DNA of 64,000 bases, taken from UBA7359 sp041689615. Lineage in GTDB: Bacteria > Pseudomonadota > Gammaproteobacteria > Eutrophobiales > Eutrophobiaceae. Position 1 is the stretch's first letter. Each line of letters begins with the position of its first letter. The stretch spans positions 62,001 to 126,000 of the forward strand of contig JBDNFW010000033.1 in the NCBI GenBank assembly GCA_041689615.1, in the 5' to 3' direction. The notes beneath the pieces were generated by a model. It made no database searches, was not told where the DNA came from, and worked only from the letters and a program-made list of their open reading frames with translations. Below, in pieces: positions 37,113 to 46,480 of the stretch. A program made the translations under genes and the position numbers.

Positions 37113-37784
37113 ATGAATATATTGAAATCCGCTCTCTTAATAACTTTAAGTTTTGTTTTTATGAGTGCACATGCGGCAAAAGTAGAAACTGATATAGAAA
37201 AATTGAGTTATTCGATGGGTATTTTTTTCGGACAAAGTGTTTCTCGACAAAACATGGATCTTGATACACCTGCTTTTTTACAGGCAGTCGAAGATGTTTT
37301 AAATAAGAGTGAACTGAAGTTGGACAAAGAAGAGATGCAGCAAATTCTGGCTGACTATCAGAAAAAAGAACAGGAAGAACGCTCCACACAAGCCGTCACC
37401 AATAAAGTCGATGGCGAAAAATATTTGGCCGAAAATAAAACGAAAGAAGGCGTGATCACATTAGATAGTGGCCTGCAATATAAAGTCATTACTGCTGGCG
37501 AAGGGGAAAAACCTGCTGCGGATAGTGAAGTCGTTGTGCATTATCGTGGGACATTAATCAATGGCACTGAATTTGATAGTTCATATGCACGAGGCGAACC
37601 TGCGACGCTTGGCCTTAGTCAAGTCATAAAAGGTTGGCAGGATGCATTGCAGCTGATGCCTGTCGGTTCAAAATGGCAAATTGTTGTCCCTTCAAATCTG
37701 GCATACGGAGAACGAGGTGCGGGTGGCGCAATAAGTCCCTACTCTACCTTGTTATTTGACATTGAACTCATTGAAATCAAATAA
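37113..37784 (+). CDS. FKBP-type peptidyl-prolyl isomerase, Mip/FkpA-like, exported
   Basis: 223 residues from the ATG at 37113, which follows TGAGG; a TTG at 37071 would add 14 residues before the signal peptide. The N-terminus MNILKSALLITLSFVFMSAH is a signal peptide. An N-terminal dimerisation domain (KLSYSMGIFFGQSV and a long helix) is followed by the FKBP domain with VVVHYRGTLINGTEFDSSYA, VIKGWQDALQLMPVG and VPSNLAYGERGAGG. The role is proline isomerisation of periplasmic proteins. The Mip name in pathogens does not imply virulence here. Confidence 0.9.
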   Translation: MNILKSALLITLSFVFMSAHAAKVETDIEKLSYSMGIFFGQSVSRQNMDLDTPAFLQAVEDVLNKSELKLDKEEMQQILADYQKKEQEERSTQAVTNKVDGEKYLAENKTKEGVITLDSGLQYKVITAGEGEKPAADSEVVVHYRGTLINGTEFDSSYARGEPATLGLSQVIKGWQDALQLMPVGSKWQIVVPSNLAYGERGAGGAISPYSTLLFDIELIEIK

Positions 37785-37801
37785 CATTTAGCTATTATCA
37801 T

Positions 37802-37830
37802 GAACACCCTTCTAATAAAGAAGGGTGTTC
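37802..37830 (+). terminator. Strong hairpin after the FKBP gene
   Basis: A 12-bp perfect stem (GAACACCCTTCT / AGAAGGGTGTTC) with a 5-nt AATAA loop starts 17 nt after the stop. It lacks a clear T-run, so it may be a terminator helped by Rho or an mRNA-stabilising hairpin. Confidence 0.55.
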
Positions 37831-37928
37831 ATTCACTAAAATCACTCCTCAGTATCTCCATCATTTTGCAAAAAATGAGCGATAATGTTTAATCAGAACA
37901 AATCATATAAATGAGACTCTAAGAAATC

Positions 37929-38405
37929 ATGAGTAAAAAGATTAAAAAACCTCTGCTGGACACTTTGTTTAGCCTGTTTTGTTTATTTCAGTTAAATGTA
38001 ATGGCTTTGGCGAACGAAGCTACTGTCGCAGACACTGAGAATTTATATCTCTCTGCCCTGGAATATTATGAAAACAAGAATTATGAAGAAGCGATTCAAC
38101 AGCTTGAGATTGCCGTCGCACAAGAACCGGAGGTTGCTAAATATCACCATATTTTAGCGGTAAGTTACGGTCGCGAAGCTGAAAACGTAAATTGGTTCAA
38201 AGCAATGGATTATGCTAAGAAAACGCTGATACATCTTGAGAAATCGAATGAATTAGATCCCAATAATCTGGAAATTCTCGATGATTTAATGGATTACTAC
38301 CACGAAGCACCCGGATTTCTAGGAGGAAATACTAAAAAAGGTGATGAAATCGAGGCTCAAATCAAAAAATTGACGCTTGCGAATCAGGAAAAAGGCAAAA
38401 TTTGA
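37929..38405 (+). CDS. Exported TPR-repeat protein
   Basis: 158 residues with an apparent signal peptide (FQLNVMALANEA). Two tetratricopeptide-like units are visible: ALEYYENKNYEEAIQQLEIA with AVAQEPEVAKYHHILAVSYG, and a later LEKSNELDPNNLEILDDLMD. The end carries DYYHEAPGFLGGNTKKGDEI, a conserved block of a small family of periplasmic TPR proteins. It is probably a scaffold; partner unknown. It stands between the FKBP gene and prc, each with its own spacer. Confidence 0.7.
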   Translation: MSKKIKKPLLDTLFSLFCLFQLNVMALANEATVADTENLYLSALEYYENKNYEEAIQQLEIAVAQEPEVAKYHHILAVSYGREAENVNWFKAMDYAKKTLIHLEKSNELDPNNLEILDDLMDYYHEAPGFLGGNTKKGDEIEAQIKKLTLANQEKGKI

Positions 38406-38532
38406 ATATATTTTGCATGTTAATCTATACAGAGATAGTCAATTAGTGATAATTCGTACTAATATAGCTTATCTATGTAATGGACACACCAGAAAAAAGT
38501 CTAATAAATCAATAAATTGAGTATTAATTATC

Positions 38533-40668
38533 TTGATAAACACTAAATTAAAAATTTTATTTTCGACAACACTACTCATAGTATTCACAGGAGTAAGTGC
38601 GGATGTTCGCACCGTTTCGGTTTCAGAACTGGAACCGGAAAGCAAACACATTAGAGCAATCGAATTAATCACTCATATATTAACGACCTATCATTACAAA
38701 AAGACCGAATTAGACGACACACTATCCAGTTCAATTTACAAACATTACCTGGAAAATCTGGATCAAAATAAAGCCTATTTTCTTAAATCGGATATTCTGG
38801 AATTCGAGCGTTATCGATTTAAAATTGATGATGCCATATTGAACTCAGACTTAAACCCTGCTTTTGATATTTTCAAACGTTATCGACAACGTGTTGAAGA
38901 ACGAATTAAATTTGCGCTTACTACACTGAATGAGCATTTTGATTTTAATGTTGATGAATCTTATCGCTTTGATCGTCGTGAAGATGATTGGGCAGCGGAT
39001 AGAACTGAACTCGACTCACTTTGGCGTAAACGCGTTAAAAACGATGTATTAAATTTACAGCTTACAAAAAAAGAAGTTAATGAAATAAAAAAAACATTAA
39101 CTGCTCGTTACGAAAGAATACTTAGCAGCACCTTTCAACTAAATTCAAATGATGTTTTTCAATCTTTCATTAATGCTTATACAACATCGATAGAACCACA
39201 TACGGCTTATTTTTCACCACGTACTTCTGAAAACTTTGATATCAGCATGCGTTTATCGTTAGAAGGTATTGGTGCCGTACTGCGTGGAGACAATGACTAC
39301 ACACAAGTTGTAAAAGTAATTACCGGTGGCCCGGCTGATTTGAGCGGCGAACTCGGTTCTGATGATCGTATTGTTGGAGTAGGACAAGATAAGGAAGGAG
39401 AAATCGTTGATGTTATTGGTTGGCGACTGGATGATGTAGTTGATCTTATTCGCGGTCCTAAAGGAACGATTATTAAATTAGAAGTCTTGCCCAAAGGCAT
39501 TGGCCCTGAGGGTCCTTCTAAAATAGTCACTATGACTCGTGAAAAAATCAGACTGGAAGAGCAAGATGCAAGCTCAAGTATTATTGATATTACTGAAAGT
39601 CATACACGTATTGGTGTTATTGACCTACCTACTTTCTATATCGATTTTGCTGCGCAGGCGGAAGGCAAAAAAGATTATAAGAGTACCTCTCGCGATGTAC
39701 GTAAATTAATTAAGGAGATGTTAAAAGAAAACATTGATGGTTTGATTATAGATTTACGCGATAACGGTGGCGGTTCATTATCCGAAGCATTGGAATTAAC
39801 CGGTTTGTTTATCGATAGAGGCCCTGTTGTTCAAACAAAAGATGCTTCCGGTAGAGTCGATATCAACTACGATCCTGAACCCGGCATAAGTTATCCTGGC
39901 CCGTTAGCGGTATTGGTTGATCGTAACAGTGCCTCTGCTTCTGAAATTTTTGCTGGCGCTATTCAGGATTATCACCGAGGTATTATTGTTGGCGAACCTA
40001 CTTTTGGAAAAGGTACTGTACAAAATGTGATTGATTTAAATCGTTTTATAAAAGAAAACGATGAAGATCATGGGCGACTAAAGACAACGATTGCTCAGTT
40101 CTTTCGAGTTAGTGGAGGTAGTAATCAATTCAAAGGCGTGATTCCCGATATTATTTTCCCGACAGCAGAAGATCCATCAGATCAAGGTGAGCGTGCTTAT
40201 GAAAACGCCCTGCCCTGGGATCAAGTGAAAGCAGCAAAATATTATCCAGCAAGCGCGCCTGTTGATAGTTTCGTCATTGCAAAACAGGAATCTGAAAAAC
40301 GAATAAAGAATAATAAATTATTCCAATTGTTATTGGATGATCTATATATACAACGTGAAGCCAGCGAAAGAAAAGAAATACCTTTACTGGAAAGCAAACG
40401 TAAAGCGGAACGCGAGAAAATATTAGCCGCAAAGAAAGGCATACAGAATGCTATGCGTGCCGAGAAAGGATTACCTCCTTTAAAAGATGATGAAGATATC
40501 GATATTTTGGCATCTGGCGAAGTCGACGAAGAAGATAATCCTATCGATGTATTACTGAACGAAACGGCTGAGATATTAAATGATTTAATAAAACCGCCAT
40601 CGGATAAAAATGTAGATACAAGAACTGTTAAATCTGGAAAACCAGCCGTACTCGATAACAGTCTGTAA
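38533..40668 (+). CDS. prc: Tail-specific (carboxy-terminal processing) protease Prc
   Basis: 711 residues from a TTG start, with a signal peptide. Prc trims C-termini of periplasmic proteins such as penicillin-binding proteins and hydrolases of the wall. The N-terminal helical domain is followed by a PDZ domain (LSLEGIGAVLRGDNDYTQVV), the S41 protease domain with IIDLRDNGGGSLSEAL, the catalytic Ser in VDRNSASASEIFAGAI and the Lys in VGEPTFGKGTVQ. A C-terminal DUF3340-type region ends the protein. Length and order match the E. coli type. Confidence 0.95.
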   Translation: MINTKLKILFSTTLLIVFTGVSADVRTVSVSELEPESKHIRAIELITHILTTYHYKKTELDDTLSSSIYKHYLENLDQNKAYFLKSDILEFERYRFKIDDAILNSDLNPAFDIFKRYRQRVEERIKFALTTLNEHFDFNVDESYRFDRREDDWAADRTELDSLWRKRVKNDVLNLQLTKKEVNEIKKTLTARYERILSSTFQLNSNDVFQSFINAYTTSIEPHTAYFSPRTSENFDISMRLSLEGIGAVLRGDNDYTQVVKVITGGPADLSGELGSDDRIVGVGQDKEGEIVDVIGWRLDDVVDLIRGPKGTIIKLEVLPKGIGPEGPSKIVTMTREKIRLEEQDASSSIIDITESHTRIGVIDLPTFYIDFAAQAEGKKDYKSTSRDVRKLIKEMLKENIDGLIIDLRDNGGGSLSEALELTGLFIDRGPVVQTKDASGRVDINYDPEPGISYPGPLAVLVDRNSASASEIFAGAIQDYHRGIIVGEPTFGKGTVQNVIDLNRFIKENDEDHGRLKTTIAQFFRVSGGSNQFKGVIPDIIFPTAEDPSDQGERAYENALPWDQVKAAKYYPASAPVDSFVIAKQESEKRIKNNKLFQLLLDDLYIQREASERKEIPLLESKRKAEREKILAAKKGIQNAMRAEKGLPPLKDDEDIDILASGEVDEEDNPIDVLLNETAEILNDLIKPPSDKNVDTRTVKSGKPAVLDNSL

Positions 40669-40742
40669 CATTACTTAAATAATTTTAATTCATAGTTCTG
40701 TAACGAGGAGTTTCAGAACTTAAAGAAATAATAGGGAGAGCT

Positions 40743-41765
40743 ATCGTTAAAAGCACACCAGCAACATTAATAGAAGGCGACGGTATCGGACCAGAGATAC
40801 TCGACTCCACAGTAGAAATTCTTGAAGCACTCGGTGCTAAATTTGAATGGCAACGGTTTAAGGCGGGCATACAAGCCTTTGAAGAGCACGGCGATCCTTT
40901 ACCACAAGCAATGATGGACAATATCCGTGAAACACGGCTTGCGTTAAAGGCACCGCTAGGAACACCAATAGGTGGCGGATTTCGTTCAGCGAATGTTCGC
41001 TTAAGAGAAGAATTTAAACTGTATGCAAATGTGCGCCCTGCTGTTTCCTATCTTCATGATCGTCGTCGCTATGACAAGATAGACATCGTTTTAATTCGTG
41101 AAAATACCGAAGGACTTTATGTCGGTGTAGAACATTATATTCCGATTGATGATGACCCAAGAGCTGTTGCTGAAGCTTCCGGCATCATTACCCGCTTCGG
41201 TTGTCGTCGTATTGCCGAATATACATTTGATTACGCGATTAAAAACAATCGTAAAAAGGTCACCATTGTTCATAAAGCCAATATATTAAAAAAACTAACC
41301 GGACTCTTTCTAGAAACTGCATTAGAAGTTGGTAAGAAGTACGAAGGACAACTGGAAATAGATGACCGAATTGTTGATAACACAGCCATGCAATTAGTCA
41401 CTAATCCCGCGCAGTTCGATATGATATTAACGACGAATATGTTCGGCGATATTCTTTCAGACGAAATCGCAGGTTTAATTGGCGGTTTAGGTCTTGCACC
41501 TGGTGGTAACATTGGTAAAGACGCAGCCATCTTTGAAGCTGTACACGGCACAGCACCCGATATCGCAGGCAAAGGTATTGCCAACCCTACCGCGCTACTA
41601 CTTGCCTCAGCCATGATGTTGGATCACATTAATGAAAAACCTTTAGGCGACCAATTACGTTTTGCACTTCAGGAAGCATTGAAAGATCCCAAAACACGTA
41701 CGAGTGATTTGCAAGGCACGGCAAGTACAAAAGAATATACGAAGGCCGTTATAAGTTACCTTTAA
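40743..41765 (+). CDS. NAD-dependent isocitrate dehydrogenase, no standard start codon
   Basis: 340 residues if started at ATC 40743. The frame is clearly coding from there (TLIEGDGIGPEILDSTVEIL), but no ATG, GTG or TTG exists in frame between the stop at 40701 and an internal ATG at 40911 that would delete the GDGIGPEI motif. GGGAG lies at 40734-40738. Substrate-binding SANVRLREEF, IRENTEGLYVGVEHY, KANILKKL and NMFGDILSDEIAGLIGGLGL identify the decarboxylating dehydrogenase family, and the Ser/Asn pattern of SANVR favours isocitrate over isopropylmalate. It would give 2-oxoglutarate and NADH in the TCA cycle. A rare initiator, or a base error or mutation at the start, are the explanations. 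Confidence 0.88.
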   Translation: MVKSTPATLIEGDGIGPEILDSTVEILEALGAKFEWQRFKAGIQAFEEHGDPLPQAMMDNIRETRLALKAPLGTPIGGGFRSANVRLREEFKLYANVRPAVSYLHDRRRYDKIDIVLIRENTEGLYVGVEHYIPIDDDPRAVAEASGIITRFGCRRIAEYTFDYAIKNNRKKVTIVHKANILKKLTGLFLETALEVGKKYEGQLEIDDRIVDNTAMQLVTNPAQFDMILTTNMFGDILSDEIAGLIGGLGLAPGGNIGKDAAIFEAVHGTAPDIAGKGIANPTALLLASAMMLDHINEKPLGDQLRFALQEALKDPKTRTSDLQGTASTKEYTKAVISYL

Positions 41766-41770
41766 AAATA

Positions 41771-42112
41771 GTGGGGAATCTTAATTACTCTATACAAAAG
41801 CTAATGGATTGCACTGAAATATTGGCAACGTCTGAAGGAGATATTAAAAGTAGATTACAGTACGCAGTTTCGAAACACTTGGCATTAGTCGAAATAAATT
41901 CATTTCCAAATGATCTTAAGCCTATTTATAAATCTATTTATGACAAACTTCACTCTAAGGAACCTACTTATAATGGACAAACTGCTATTGAAGCAAGCAT
42001 GTATAGAATGAGGAAGAAAACTGCGAGCACTATAGCTAAAGAGATTTGGAGTTTAAATAGAATACTTCAAGAAAGAAAACTAACTAATGATTGGTCAGAA
42101 TTTGATACCTAA
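41771..42112 (+). CDS. Hypothetical protein, helical
   Basis: 113 residues from a GTG five bases after the dehydrogenase stop; an ATG at about 41806 (MDCTEILATSEGDIKSRLQY) may be the true start since no ribosome site precedes the GTG. Predicted to be all-helical and soluble, with basic KHLALVEINSFP and MYRMRKKTASTIAKEIWSL segments. I do not recognise it. Its base composition matches the neighbourhood. Confidence 0.5.
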   Translation: MGNLNYSIQKLMDCTEILATSEGDIKSRLQYAVSKHLALVEINSFPNDLKPIYKSIYDKLHSKEPTYNGQTAIEASMYRMRKKTASTIAKEIWSLNRILQERKLTNDWSEFDT

Positions 42113-42159
42113 ACAAACATTCTAAACCTATCCCTCTCAATTCAATCATCAATATATAT

Positions 42160-44091
42160 TTATAAAAACTCTACTGGTTCAATTTTTTCAAAACATTCAA
42201 AATTAAATATCGTTGAATAAAAATAGAGTTCTGCTTCTAACGTTCGCTTTATATTTTTTGCTTGTCTAAAGCCGTGTTGTTCTCCTTCATAGGCAATATA
42301 AGCAACCGGAATTCCTTTTTCTTTTAGTGCATCGACCATCATCTCCGCTTGATTAGGTAATACAATTTTATCTTCGAGTCCTTGAAAGAAAATAACCGGG
42401 CAAGATAATTGGTCAACCGCATAAACCGGTGAACGTTTTTTATAAAGTTCTTGTTCTTTGGGATATGCGCCGATTAATGAATCAAGATAGCGCGATTCAA
42501 ACTTATGTGTTTCTTTTGCTAATGCTTCCAAGTCACTAACACCATAATGACTTGCGCCGGCTTTGAATACATCGGTAAAGGCTAATGAAGCTAAGGTTGT
42601 AAAGCCCCCTGCACTGCCACCGCGTATGGCTAAGCGTTCTTTATCAACCCAGCCTTGCTCTGCTACATATAAGGCTGCTTTGCTGCAATCGTTAACATCA
42701 ACAATGCCCCATTCTTTGTTTAATCGCTGACGATAAGCTCTACCATAACCACTACTACCCCCATAATTCACATCCAACACAGCAAAACCTCGACTGGTAA
42801 AAAACTGCGCTACCATTTTTATTCCATTATGCGATTCACCTGTTGGACCGCCATGACTCATAACAATTAACGGTGGCTGCTCTCCGTCTAAGCCAATAAA
42901 TTCTTTGTTTTTTGGACGATAGAAAAACGCATAGGCATTATTTTCTTTATCGACTGGAAAACTTAATGACTCACCTATGGAGATATTATCTTCATCAATA
43001 CTTAAGTTGTTTGCTTTACGAAGTACGTTTGTTTTATTTTTCTCTATGTCGTATTCGACGATAGAAGGAAATTGAGTTGGTGATGCAGCTAAAAAATATG
43101 ATTTTTTATCTTTACATACTATTGATTCGAAGTCCGTATAGGGAAGATCTATAGTCTGTAATGACTTTTCATTTACATTTATTGTTGAGAGATAAGCCAA
43201 TCCATCCTGACGATAAATCGCCTGAATCGTATCTTTATCTATAAAATCATAATTGCATTCACGAAATGACCATTGTGGAACGGCAAACTCGGCTTCCATC
43301 TCTATAACGCTTTCGACTTTATTATTTATGACTCGATATAAATTCCACCAGTTACTTCTGTCAGAAATAAAATAAAGTGTGTTATCCGGCGACCATAATG
43401 GCTGACAGACCGCTTCATTCTCGTCATCACCGCCAGCAATACGAGTTGTTGTACCCAACTCACCATTACTGTTTATTTCAGCACACGACAGACTAGTGTT
43501 ATCCCAAGGCATATTCGGATGATTCCAGCTAATCCAGCATAATTGTTTCCCATCATGACTAATTCTTGGATTAGAATAAAAGTCGGCACCTTCCACCAAA
43601 ACTTTTTCATATTTTGATCTGGACAACGATACTGCAACGATTGTATTTGTCGCTTCTTGATTTTCATTCGAATGATCTTCGCGTACACAAATCAATCGAT
43701 TATTGTTTTTGTCATAAACCATATCAGCATAACGATGCGCTTCACTGTCTGTTAGTTTTATACAATAATTATTAACATCGACAAGGTACAGAGCCTGATC
43801 ACTAAAATTAGTAAAGACCAAGCCCTTTTTAGTCATCAAATAAGAACCGCCACCGTATTCATGTACACGCGTACGTGCATTAAATTCAGCAGGGATAACA
43901 TCCGTTGGTTGTCCGTCAGGCGTTTGCTTAACTACAACATAACGGCCTTTTTCCTGTGGACGCATTTCTATCCAGTACACATCATCAGCAAAAACACTGA
44001 TTTCACCTAATCCGACACTATCTCCTAGCATCAAATCTGTGGTGATTGGTGATTTCCATGAACCAAATGCAGCTTTTTGTTTCTCAGTCAT
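42160..44091 (-). CDS. S9 family prolyl-oligopeptidase-type peptidase
   Basis: 643 residues, no signal peptide, so probably cytosolic. An N-terminal beta-propeller (about 1-380, with blades such as PLWSPDNTLYFISDRSNWWN) covers an alpha/beta-hydrolase domain. The nucleophile Ser is in AIRGGSAGGFTTLASL, and the Asp and His are in FQGLEDKIVLPNQ and YEGEQHGFRQ. The substrate is expected to be short peptides, as in acylaminoacyl or dipeptidyl peptidases. It is convergent with the preceding gene and divergent from the next. Confidence 0.9.
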   Translation of the reverse strand: MTEKQKAAFGSWKSPITTDLMLGDSVGLGEISVFADDVYWIEMRPQEKGRYVVVKQTPDGQPTDVIPAEFNARTRVHEYGGGSYLMTKKGLVFTNFSDQALYLVDVNNYCIKLTDSEAHRYADMVYDKNNNRLICVREDHSNENQEATNTIVAVSLSRSKYEKVLVEGADFYSNPRISHDGKQLCWISWNHPNMPWDNTSLSCAEINSNGELGTTTRIAGGDDENEAVCQPLWSPDNTLYFISDRSNWWNLYRVINNKVESVIEMEAEFAVPQWSFRECNYDFIDKDTIQAIYRQDGLAYLSTINVNEKSLQTIDLPYTDFESIVCKDKKSYFLAASPTQFPSIVEYDIEKNKTNVLRKANNLSIDEDNISIGESLSFPVDKENNAYAFFYRPKNKEFIGLDGEQPPLIVMSHGGPTGESHNGIKMVAQFFTSRGFAVLDVNYGGSSGYGRAYRQRLNKEWGIVDVNDCSKAALYVAEQGWVDKERLAIRGGSAGGFTTLASLAFTDVFKAGASHYGVSDLEALAKETHKFESRYLDSLIGAYPKEQELYKKRSPVYAVDQLSCPVIFFQGLEDKIVLPNQAEMMVDALKEKGIPVAYIAYEGEQHGFRQAKNIKRTLEAELYFYSTIFNFECFEKIEPVEFL

Positions 44092-44188
44092 AATAGATAA
44101 GCTTTTAATTTTATTGTTTTAATTGCGTATAATATCGAATCGAACTTGAACTAGCATTATTACACTGAATTTAATATTAGGTACATTC

Positions 44189-44878
44189 ATGAAACTTGGC
44201 TCTTATCTCGGAAATTTATTTATAAAAATAAGTTTCTTTCTTATTCTTTCTCAACAATCCTTCGCCGATGCATCTGGCAAACAACTTCCGATGTATGGCG
44301 GTGAAGATCGAAGTCATAACCCGGAATTTATTGCGCAAGATAATGAGTTAATAGCAAAAGCAACTCGCACTTTTAGCTCACGTGAACACGCGTCAGAAGG
44401 CTATGTTGAACACGGTTTTGATCATTATTCTAATAATGAATTTGACAAATCAATGAATCGTTTTAATCAGGCCTGGTTATTAAATTCAGAGAACCCATAC
44501 CCCTACATTGGTTTTGCCTTGTTGATGAATAAACAAGAACAATCTTGCCAAGCCTATAAAATGTTTAAGCTGGCAAATGAAAAAGGAATAAACGAAGGCG
44601 GTTTTCTCGCAGACTATGCTTATACAACAAGTCAATGTGCCTTATTAAAACAAAGTACTGAGAAACAAAAACTATTTGATGTATCAAATAGTTTGTATGA
44701 ATCAGCAACTCAAACTTCAAACACTAAATTATTAGCCTACGTTTATCATTCATGGGCAAAATCCTATTTTCTTCAGAAGCATTTTGTGAAGACACATGAA
44801 ATGATTGAACAATCAAAGAATTTTGGTGGCACAATTGACGATTCATTACTTAAAGGTATAGCAGAACAAAAAAAATGA
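44189..44878 (+). CDS. Exported TPR-like protein
   Basis: 229 residues with a signal peptide (ILSQQSFADAS). A TPR-like unit is visible at GYVEHGFDHYSNNEFDKSMN followed by RFNQAWLLNSENPYPYIGFA, then further helix pairs. Two cysteines lie in the later helices (QSCQAYKMFKLA and TTSQCALLKQ) and could form a disulfide. The stop lies one base before the CbiX-like gene. Function unknown; probably a periplasmic scaffold. Confidence 0.6.
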   Translation: MKLGSYLGNLFIKISFFLILSQQSFADASGKQLPMYGGEDRSHNPEFIAQDNELIAKATRTFSSREHASEGYVEHGFDHYSNNEFDKSMNRFNQAWLLNSENPYPYIGFALLMNKQEQSCQAYKMFKLANEKGINEGGFLADYAYTTSQCALLKQSTEKQKLFDVSNSLYESATQTSNTKLLAYVYHSWAKSYFLQKHFVKTHEMIEQSKNFGGTIDDSLLKGIAEQKK

Positions 44879-44879
44879 A

Positions 44880-45245
44880 ATGAATACACTCATCATCCTT
44901 GCGCATGGTAGTCGTCGAGAAGAATCTAATCTCGAAATAAAAAATCTTGCTGAACAAGTAAAGGCCTTAGCAGGAACAGAATATGATCTGATTGAACATG
45001 CCTATCTCGAACTGATAGAACCTTCACTTCTTCAAGCTATCGACAACAGCATCAATAGTGGCGCATCGAATATTACTGTACTCCCCTATTTTCTGAACTC
45101 CGGCAATCATGTCAAAAGTGACATTCCGGAAATAATAAAAACAGCAGAAGAGAAATATCCCGCTTGTTTATTCAACGTCTCCGCATGTATCGGCATGACA
45201 GAAGACATGCCTAAATTGATCTTGGGGCAAGCGCGAGTTCGTTAA
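44880..45245 (+). CDS. CbiX/SirB-like sirohydrochlorin chelatase, short form
   Basis: 121 residues. The chelatase half-domain start LIILAHGSRREESNLEIKNL has the metal-binding His of AHGSR, and LPYFLNSGNHVKSDIPEII has the second His. Short CbiX proteins of this size act as homodimers that insert cobalt, iron or nickel into sirohydrochlorin for cobalamin, sirohaem or related cofactors. No other tetrapyrrole gene is near, so the metal is not assigned. Confidence 0.85.
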   Translation: MNTLIILAHGSRREESNLEIKNLAEQVKALAGTEYDLIEHAYLELIEPSLLQAIDNSINSGASNITVLPYFLNSGNHVKSDIPEIIKTAEEKYPACLFNVSACIGMTEDMPKLILGQARVR

Positions 45246-45434
45246 ACACACGAAAGTGTCGCTAAAATAAGACACTCGATATATACGAAATATTAAATAG
45301 TTAAAGTTGTCCTAAATATCGTCCGTTAATTTAATAATTGTTAATAATTTTCATTTTGAGTGTCTATGCTAGTACTCAATTTAAACAAATTCTCCCTGAT
45401 GAAATAATTTCTAAGGATAGGCAGGAGGTTTTGT

Positions 45435-46412
45435 ATGGACATTAATCAGTCAGATCAAGGCGTTAAATATACCTACGTATTTGAAGATATTATCAATGAG
45501 GCTGAAAATACTGGTATCTCTTCGATTTGTAGAACCATTAACAAGTTTAATAAACTCATGGATGAAGACAATGTCGCATCTAAAAATAAAGATTTAGAAA
45601 ATCTTATCAAAGAAGACGTCAGCCTTACCCTTGCTGTTTTAAAAACAGCAAACTCCTCTTTATTCAGAGCATCCAACAAACAGGAAGTTAATGATATTTC
45701 AAATGCAATCAATATGATTGGCTGGGATACCATTTATAAAATAGGCATGTCCCTAACAGTAAAAGGCCTTATCAAAACAGTTAAAGGAAGAACATTTGCT
45801 AATTGGATGATTATTCGCGCAATTACAATAGCAAATATTAGTGAAATTTTTCTTGCGTCATTAAAGTTATCTAATAATAAACTGTCAGAAATAAGCTCTG
45901 TCTATGCTTATGGTTTATTACATGACATTGGTGCTCTTGCATTGTTACAGACAACCAAACACTACCAGCAAGATGTCATGGGCATTAAACTAACAGATGA
46001 CAATAAGAACTGGAGTGACGCAGAAAATATTTTATATGGCTTTGATCATAATATGGTTGGTGAACGAGTGTTAATGAACTCACAATTACCCAGAAGCTTT
46101 TCTATTGTGGCTCAATATCATCATTCACCCGATCCTTTAAAGTATCCCGCAGCAGAATCAATAAAAATTACTTTAATCCGGCTTGCACAGGCATCTCTTA
46201 TCGATACTCACAAATTTTCTGAGCATTGCGCTTTTTCTAACTTTAATTCTATTTCACAAGAAAGCCAATTGATTAGAGAATACGAAGATTTTTCAGATCC
46301 GTTACAAAACGAATTCGAACAGGAACTTGGATTAACTGCAGAAATATACAGTGAAATAAAATCAAGCAAGTTAAGTGATGATTTTATTAAGAATATTTCG
46401 GAGCAATTCTAA
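45435..46412 (+). CDS. HDOD domain signalling protein
   Basis: 325 residues with AGGAGG 6 nt before the ATG. The HDOD domain (about 20-230) has the typical start SICRTINKFNKLMDEDNVAS, LAVLKTANSSLF, an INMIGWDTIYKIG helix and the AYGLLHDIGALALLQTTKHY region, with DHNMVGERVLMNSQLP later. HDOD proteins lack full HD catalysis in most cases and serve as scaffolds in signalling. The long AT-rich upstream spacer of 190 bp may carry its promoter. Confidence 0.88.
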   Translation: MDINQSDQGVKYTYVFEDIINEAENTGISSICRTINKFNKLMDEDNVASKNKDLENLIKEDVSLTLAVLKTANSSLFRASNKQEVNDISNAINMIGWDTIYKIGMSLTVKGLIKTVKGRTFANWMIIRAITIANISEIFLASLKLSNNKLSEISSVYAYGLLHDIGALALLQTTKHYQQDVMGIKLTDDNKNWSDAENILYGFDHNMVGERVLMNSQLPRSFSIVAQYHHSPDPLKYPAAESIKITLIRLAQASLIDTHKFSEHCAFSNFNSISQESQLIREYEDFSDPLQNEFEQELGLTAEIYSEIKSSKLSDDFIKNISEQF

Positions 46413-46480
46413 AGTAAATTCTTCCTGATCGTCAGGTATAAATTCTATCTTTGCCATACGTATTTGCTATAGTACGCGCC

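Noticed and set aside
45246..45434. Small gene in the spacer before the HDOD gene
   Set aside because: AT-rich with stops in all frames; it looks like a promoter region only.
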